Part shown: piece after piece, positions 7,181 through 9,609 of the stretch
Layout: each line of letters begins with the position of its first letter
Numbering within the stretch: the stretch's first letter is position 1
Notes under the pieces: generated by a model
Told to the model about the DNA's origin: nothing
Database searches by the model: none
The model's input: only the letters and a program-made list of their open reading frames with translations
Position numbers and translations under genes: made by a program
From: CAYVBJ01 sp964415185
GTDB lineage: Bacteria; Bacteroidota; Rhodothermia; Balneolales; Balneolaceae
Assembly: GCA_964415185.1 (NCBI GenBank)
Contig: CAYPZI010000116.1
Location: forward strand, 1-9,609
Reading direction: 5' to 3'
DNA: 9,609 bases

Positions 7181-8371
7181 ATGATAAAATCAAGCAAGCT
7201 ATTTCATTTTTTATTAAAAACAGTTTTTTCATTTGCTGCTTTATTCCTGGTTTCCTGCGGTTCAGAAAGTGAGCCGGAAATCATTGAGAGGCCGCTTCGT
7301 ACAATTACCGATATCACTGTACCTGAGGGATTCGTTGTTGATGAATTTGCCACAGGGCTGGACCTGCCAACTTCTATTGCCTTTCCTCCCGATGGAAGCA
7401 ACCGTCTTTTCATCAATGAACTTCAATCCGGCAGAATCATCATATACGAAAATGGTGAGAGGCTTGATGAGCCTTTTGCAACCGTGACCACCATGGTGGA
7501 TGGTGGTTTCCCGGTTGACGGTGAAAACGGGCTGATCGGGCTTGCTTTTGATCCGGATTACAATTCAAACGGATTTGTATACGTCTCATTTGCAGTCCGG
7601 ACTGACCAGGGCACAAAAGGTGTGGTGGCTCGCTTTACGGATAATGACAATACCGGCGAGGATTTCACGATTTTACTGGATGATCTGCCCAGCAGCAATG
7701 GGCACCAGGTTGAAAATATTGCTTTTGGTCCCGACGGTAAACTTTATGTCTCGGTCGGGGATGCTTTTCAGGAATCAAATGTGCAGAATATTGACCGGTT
7801 TCACGGCAAAATGCTTCGTATGAATAAAGACGGAAGCATTCCGGATGATAATCCCTTTGGGGATTCATACGTATGGGCACTCGGGCTCAGAAACAGCTTC
7901 GGAATTGCCTTTCGTGATAATGGCGATCTGCTTGCCAATGAAAATGGCCCCAGTTTCAATGACGAGCTGAATGTGATACAGGAAGGCCGGAATTACGGAT
8001 GGCCGGAACAACTGGGGTCGGGCGGCGAACCCGATTTTACGGATCCCATTCATGTCTGGGAACAAATCGTGGCCCCTACCGGAATTCATTTTTACGAGGG
8101 AACCCAGTTTCCGGAGAGATACAGGGGGGAAATGTTCCAGGTACTGTTCGGGCGCACTTTTTCTGAAGGGCCCGATGGTATTGCCAAACGGATCCAGGTG
8201 GTGGATTTAGAGGGCAGCGGACAAAACACCGTTCCCTCTTTTGAAGATTTTGCCGTCTATAACTTTTCGGGCACCGGAAACCCGATTGAACTGGCCGAAG
8301 GCCCCGCCGGCAGCCTTTTTCTGAGTGACATATTCCAGGGCAAGGTTTTCAGGATTAGATTTGAAAATTGA
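7181..8371 (+). CDS. PQQ-dependent sugar dehydrogenase (GSDH/YliI-like beta-propeller), predicted lipoprotein
   Basis: A 396-residue exported protein. The ATG at 7181 is preferred over an in-frame TTG at 7166 because it opens straight into a lipoprotein signal: K3, K7, a hydrophobic core, and lipobox LVSC with C26. The residues after C26 (GSESEPE) are acidic, which in Bacteroidota can favour surface display (inference). The rest matches the glucose/sorbosone dehydrogenase six-bladed propeller that oxidises aldoses using PQQ: PTSIAFPPDG (63-72), NGLIGLAFDPDY (116-127), NGHQVENIAFGPDGKLYVSVGD (starting at 173; H175 aligns with the catalytic histidine), ALGLRNSFGIAF (233-244), NENGPSFNDELN (253-264) and NYGWP (271-275). 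The HxGG form common after the catalytic histidine is HQVE here, so substrate or activity may differ. The gene appears to be transcribed alone, with a terminator at 8449-8474. Confidence 0.9.
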   Translation: MIKSSKLFHFLLKTVFSFAALFLVSCGSESEPEIIERPLRTITDITVPEGFVVDEFATGLDLPTSIAFPPDGSNRLFINELQSGRIIIYENGERLDEPFATVTTMVDGGFPVDGENGLIGLAFDPDYNSNGFVYVSFAVRTDQGTKGVVARFTDNDNTGEDFTILLDDLPSSNGHQVENIAFGPDGKLYVSVGDAFQESNVQNIDRFHGKMLRMNKDGSIPDDNPFGDSYVWALGLRNSFGIAFRDNGDLLANENGPSFNDELNVIQEGRNYGWPEQLGSGGEPDFTDPIHVWEQIVAPTGIHFYEGTQFPERYRGEMFQVLFGRTFSEGPDGIAKRIQVVDLEGSGQNTVPSFEDFAVYNFSGTGNPIELAEGPAGSLFLSDIFQGKVFRIRFEN

Positions 8372-8379
8372 GTTGTGTC

Positions 8380-8396
8380 GTCCCCTGTTGGCGGAC
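8380..8396. repeat. Bulged hairpin just after the sugar dehydrogenase stop
   Basis: GTCCCC (8380-8385) pairs with GGCGGAC (8390-8396) around a TGTT loop, with C8392 bulged. It is built like the terminator hairpin at 8449-8467, and the flanking sequence is similar: 8375-8386 matches 8447-8458 at 9 of 12 bases. No T-run follows. Confidence 0.45.
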
Positions 8397-8419
8397 TTTG
8401 CGATGATGCCTCTCGTTGC

Positions 8420-8439
8420 CCCGGCATTGAAATGCCGGG
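8420..8439. repeat. Perfect 9-bp palindromic hairpin
   Basis: CCCGGCATT (8420-8428) is the exact reverse complement of AATGCCGGG (8431-8439), with GA between them. The stem is very stable but has no T-run on either side. It resembles REP-like intergenic palindromes. Confidence 0.7.
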
Positions 8440-8448
8440 CTGTAATGT

Positions 8449-8474
8449 ATCATCCCCCAAGGGTGATTTTTTTT
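8449..8474 (+). terminator. Intrinsic terminator for the sugar dehydrogenase gene
   Basis: ATCA (8449-8452) pairs with TGAT (8464-8467) and CCC (8454-8456) with GGG (8461-8463), with T8453 bulged and a CCAA loop. Eight consecutive T residues (8467-8474) follow, beginning with the T that closes the stem. This is the best intrinsic terminator in the window. Confidence 0.65.
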
Positions 8475-8558
8475 GATATTGGCTTGAGTTAGCAATGAAA
8501 TCGTTTTGTGGGCGGGCAAGGTGTTTTATCATGAGATTAATCTGCGCCATGCCACCCA

Positions 8559-8578
8559 GCCCCGTTAGCGAACGGGGC
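8559..8578. repeat. GC-rich 8-bp hairpin
   Basis: GCCCCGTT (8559-8566) pairs perfectly with AACGGGGC (8571-8578) around an AGCG loop. Outside it, TGCC (8550-8553) could add to the stem with GGCA (8579-8582) across a five-base bulge. It ends 13 bases before the MITE-like element and has no T-run. Confidence 0.65.
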
Positions 8579-8662
8579 GGCAGACCATAGAGAGGCTGTC
8601 CAAAAAGATCTATTTGATTTAGTGATGCCTTAATTATTTAGGTTTTCTTCGTGAACCTTTGA

Positions 8663-8678
8663 TCCGTCAGTTGACGGA
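8663..8678. repeat. 7-bp hairpin inside the MITE-like element
   Basis: TCCGTCA (8663-8669) pairs with TGACGGA (8672-8678), separated by GT. It lies in the left half of the element, between the CTTCGTG at 8647-8653 and the CACGAAG cluster. Confidence 0.6.
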
Positions 8679-8706
8679 CTCGTGGCAATAAAATGCCGGT
8701 CTTTAC

Positions 8707-8731
8707 CACGAAGTCACGAAGCAACACGAAG
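8707..8731. repeat. Three CACGAAG direct repeats inside the MITE-like element
   Basis: CACGAAG occurs at 8707-8713, 8715-8721 and 8725-8731. Its inverse, CTTCGTG, is at 8647-8653, so the interior also has inverted symmetry. Similar CACGAAG-rich intergenic tracts occur in many environmental bacterial genomes (general recollection). Confidence 0.65.
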
Positions 8732-8833
8732 ACTTCGTACCACATCTATTTAAAATTAAATTAAATAATTAAAGTCGGTTTGCAGCCAACTATACTTTTT
8801 GGACAGCCTCGTGCTTGTTTCAAAGCAGAACCA

Positions 8834-8853
8834 ATCCCGACACCAGTCGGGAT
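8834..8853. repeat. Perfect 8-bp hairpin
   Basis: ATCCCGAC (8834-8841) pairs with GTCGGGAT (8846-8853) around an ACCA loop. It lies between the MITE-like element and the transporter gene, with no T-run, and is probably another intergenic palindromic repeat. Confidence 0.65.
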
Positions 8854-8877
8854 GCCACACCTGCATAAAACCCACCG

Positions 8878-8901
8878 GCGGGGCTTTAGCCCTGCTTTTT
8901 T
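8878..8901 (+). terminator. Hairpin with T-run near the transporter 3' end
   Basis: GCGGGGCT (8878-8885) pairs with AGCCCTGC (8888-8895), eight pairs with one G-T wobble, followed on the plus strand by six T residues (8896-8901). In that orientation it would stop plus-strand read-through into the convergent transporter gene. On the minus strand the hairpin lies 34 bases past the transporter stop, but a T-run (TTTT) appears only after a seven-base gap, so use in that direction is less certain. Confidence 0.5.
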
Positions 8902-8925
8902 GCGTTTTGTCTTTTGCATTTTACC
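8898..8925 (+). repeat. Heptad array D (TTTTNNN units, plus strand)
   Basis: There are four perfect consecutive units: TTTTGCG (8898-8904), TTTTGTC (8905-8911), TTTTGCA (8912-8918) and TTTTACC (8919-8925). The array ends four bases before the transporter stop codon. TTTTGCG also occurs in arrays A and B. Confidence 0.75.
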
Positions 8926-8929
8926 TGGC

Positions 8930-9609
8930 TCAAGGCGCCGGGTATACATAATTCGATTCAAAACTAAGCGGAATTCCGATAGCCCAGTATGCCAGAAGAA
9001 AGATCGTCCAGACCACAAGGAAAATAATGGCATATGGCAACATCATCGATATGAGTGTACCAATACCTGTGCTTTTCACATATCGTTTAGAGAACACCAC
9101 TACTAACGGAAAATATGGAAGCAGCGGTGTGATGATATTGGAAACCGAATCGCCCACACGATAGGCTGCCTGTGTGAGATCGGGGGAAATACCCAACTGC
9201 ATAAGCATGGGTACAAAGATAGGAGCTATCAATGCCCATTTCGCGGATGCTGATCCTACCAGGATATTTACAAATGCGCTTAAAAATACGATGCCGACAA
9301 TCGTAATCTGTCCGGGCAGTGCAAGGGATTGTAAAAAATTGGCTCCTTTCAGTGCAATCAGTAGGCCGATGTTTGATTTTGCAAATGCATCAATAAAAAG
9401 TGCGCAGAAGAAAGCCATTACCACGTAATATCCCATGCTCTCCATCGACTTGGTCATATTGTTGATCATATCCTTTGAAGAATTGTATTTCCCTGAGGCA
9501 TAACCGTAAACCAAACCCGGTATTAAGAGCAGAATAAAAATAAGCGGTACGATCGCCTGCATCAGCGGGGCATTGAATGAAAAGAGTGAACTTACTTCGG
9601 GATTATCCC
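8930..9609 (-). CDS. AbgT-family transporter, C-terminal part (5' end beyond window)
   Basis: The minus-strand frame is open to the right edge of the window (upstream residues read DNPEVSSLFSFNAPL), so the Met at 9562 is internal and the gene is truncated by the window, not broken. About 225 residues are visible, with five or so hydrophobic membrane segments. AbgT hallmarks counted from that Met are MTKSMESMGYYVVMAFF (36-52), the NILVGSASAKWALIAP pore segment (99-114), and LTQAAYRVGDSVSNIITPLL (128-147). Known relatives are E. coli AbgT (p-aminobenzoyl-glutamate uptake) and MtrF/YdaH, for which sulfonamide-efflux activity has been reported; sequence alone does not tell uptake from export. No abgA/abgB hydrolase gene is visible. 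The stop is TGA at 8932-8930, converging on the sugar dehydrogenase gene. Confidence 0.92.
   Translation of the reverse strand, partial: DNPEVSSLFSFNAPLMQAIVPLIFILLLIPGLVYGYASGKYNSSKDMINNMTKSMESMGYYVVMAFFCALFIDAFAKSNIGLLIALKGANFLQSLALPGQITIVGIVFLSAFVNILVGSASAKWALIAPIFVPMLMQLGISPDLTQAAYRVGDSVSNIITPLLPYFPLVVVFSKRYVKSTGIGTLISMMLPYAIIFLVVWTIFLLAYWAIGIPLSFESNYVYPAP

Larger units (their letters stand above)
8592..8810. mobile_element. MITE-like non-autonomous element with 16-bp perfect terminal inverted repeats
   Basis: The ends GAGGCTGTCCAAAAAG (8592-8607) and CTTTTTGGACAGCCTC (8795-8810) are exact reverse complements bounding 219 bases. A subterminal inverted repeat lies inside: TTAATTATTTA (8630-8640) matches TAAATAATTAA (8762-8772) exactly. 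There is no transposase ORF, as expected for a MITE or a deleted IS. The ends recall the GGCTGTCC-type termini of some insertion sequences (memory only, family not assigned). No clear target-site duplication is visible in the flanks, so the insertion may be old or the ends slightly different. Confidence 0.65.
8372..8929. other. Convergent intergenic region rich in palindromes and a MITE-like element
   Basis: This 558-base region lies between the 3' ends of the sugar dehydrogenase gene and the minus-strand transporter gene. It contains, in order, a bulged hairpin (8380-8396), a perfect 9-bp palindrome (8420-8439), a terminator (8449-8474), a GC-rich hairpin (8559-8578), a 219-base element with perfect terminal inverted repeats (8592-8810), an 8-bp hairpin (8834-8853), a hairpin with a T-run (8878-8901) and a heptad array (8898-8925). 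Open frames crossing it look repeat-derived and are not called as genes. Confidence 0.7.

Noticed and set aside
8257..8550. Minus-strand ORF of 97 codons over the palindrome cluster
   Set aside because: Half of it is antisense to the sugar dehydrogenase gene and the rest reads through palindromic repeats (PLGDD, PPTGDD); no start signal or family.
8707..8731. CACGAAG repeats as a CRISPR-like array
   Set aside because: The units are 7 bases with 1- and 3-base gaps, which does not fit repeat and spacer lengths of any CRISPR array.
8761..9033. Minus-strand ORF across the MITE end and the transporter 3' end
   Set aside because: It overlaps the well-supported transporter in another frame and reads through repeat sequence.

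Overview
This 9.6-kb chromosomal window comes from a Bacteroidota-type bacterium, most likely of the Balneolota/Rhodothermota neighbourhood (inference). The pointers are a secreted protein with a type IX secretion (T9SS) type A sorting domain, a long Ser/Thr kinase-TPR fusion of the kind common in those lineages, a choice-of-anchor Q/beta-helix protein, an AT-rich base composition of moderate GC, mostly absent Shine-Dalgarno sequences, and one exact TAnnTTTG promoter element. No rRNA, tRNA, CRISPR array or transposase gene was seen.

Layout: (1) 1-737, the 3' end of a parallel beta-helix protein with a choice-of-anchor Q tail, then a probable hairpin terminator. (2) 1023-3551, a membrane-anchored Ser/Thr protein kinase with C-terminal TPRs, followed 80 bases later by 3632-4804, a T9SS cargo protein. 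The two may form a signalling/surface-protein pair. (3) 4805-5117, a gene-free spacer holding two inverted arrays of 7-base TTTTNNN units. (4) 5118-5732, a class I SAM methyltransferase resembling the METTL7/TMT1 group. (5) 5851-6980, hisF and a stand-alone hisE, a fragment of the histidine pathway. (6) 6981-7180, a spacer with a long rod-like inverted repeat. (7) 7181-8371, a lipoprotein-type PQQ-dependent sugar dehydrogenase (GSDH family). (8) 8372-8929, a 558-base convergent intergenic region packed with palindromes, a terminator, a 219-base MITE-like element with perfect 16-bp terminal inverted repeats, and another heptad array. (9) 8930-9609 on the minus strand, the C-terminal part of an AbgT-family transporter that runs off the window.

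The genes do not form one pathway. Only hisF-hisE are clearly joined in function. The coding content is ordinary for the group. The least explained material is intergenic: a family of TTTTNNN heptad arrays at four places (4851-4885 minus, 4969-5003 plus, 7045-7058 minus, 8898-8925 plus), the MITE-like element, and the 92-base hairpin in front of the sugar dehydrogenase gene. I found no convincing new multi-gene system.
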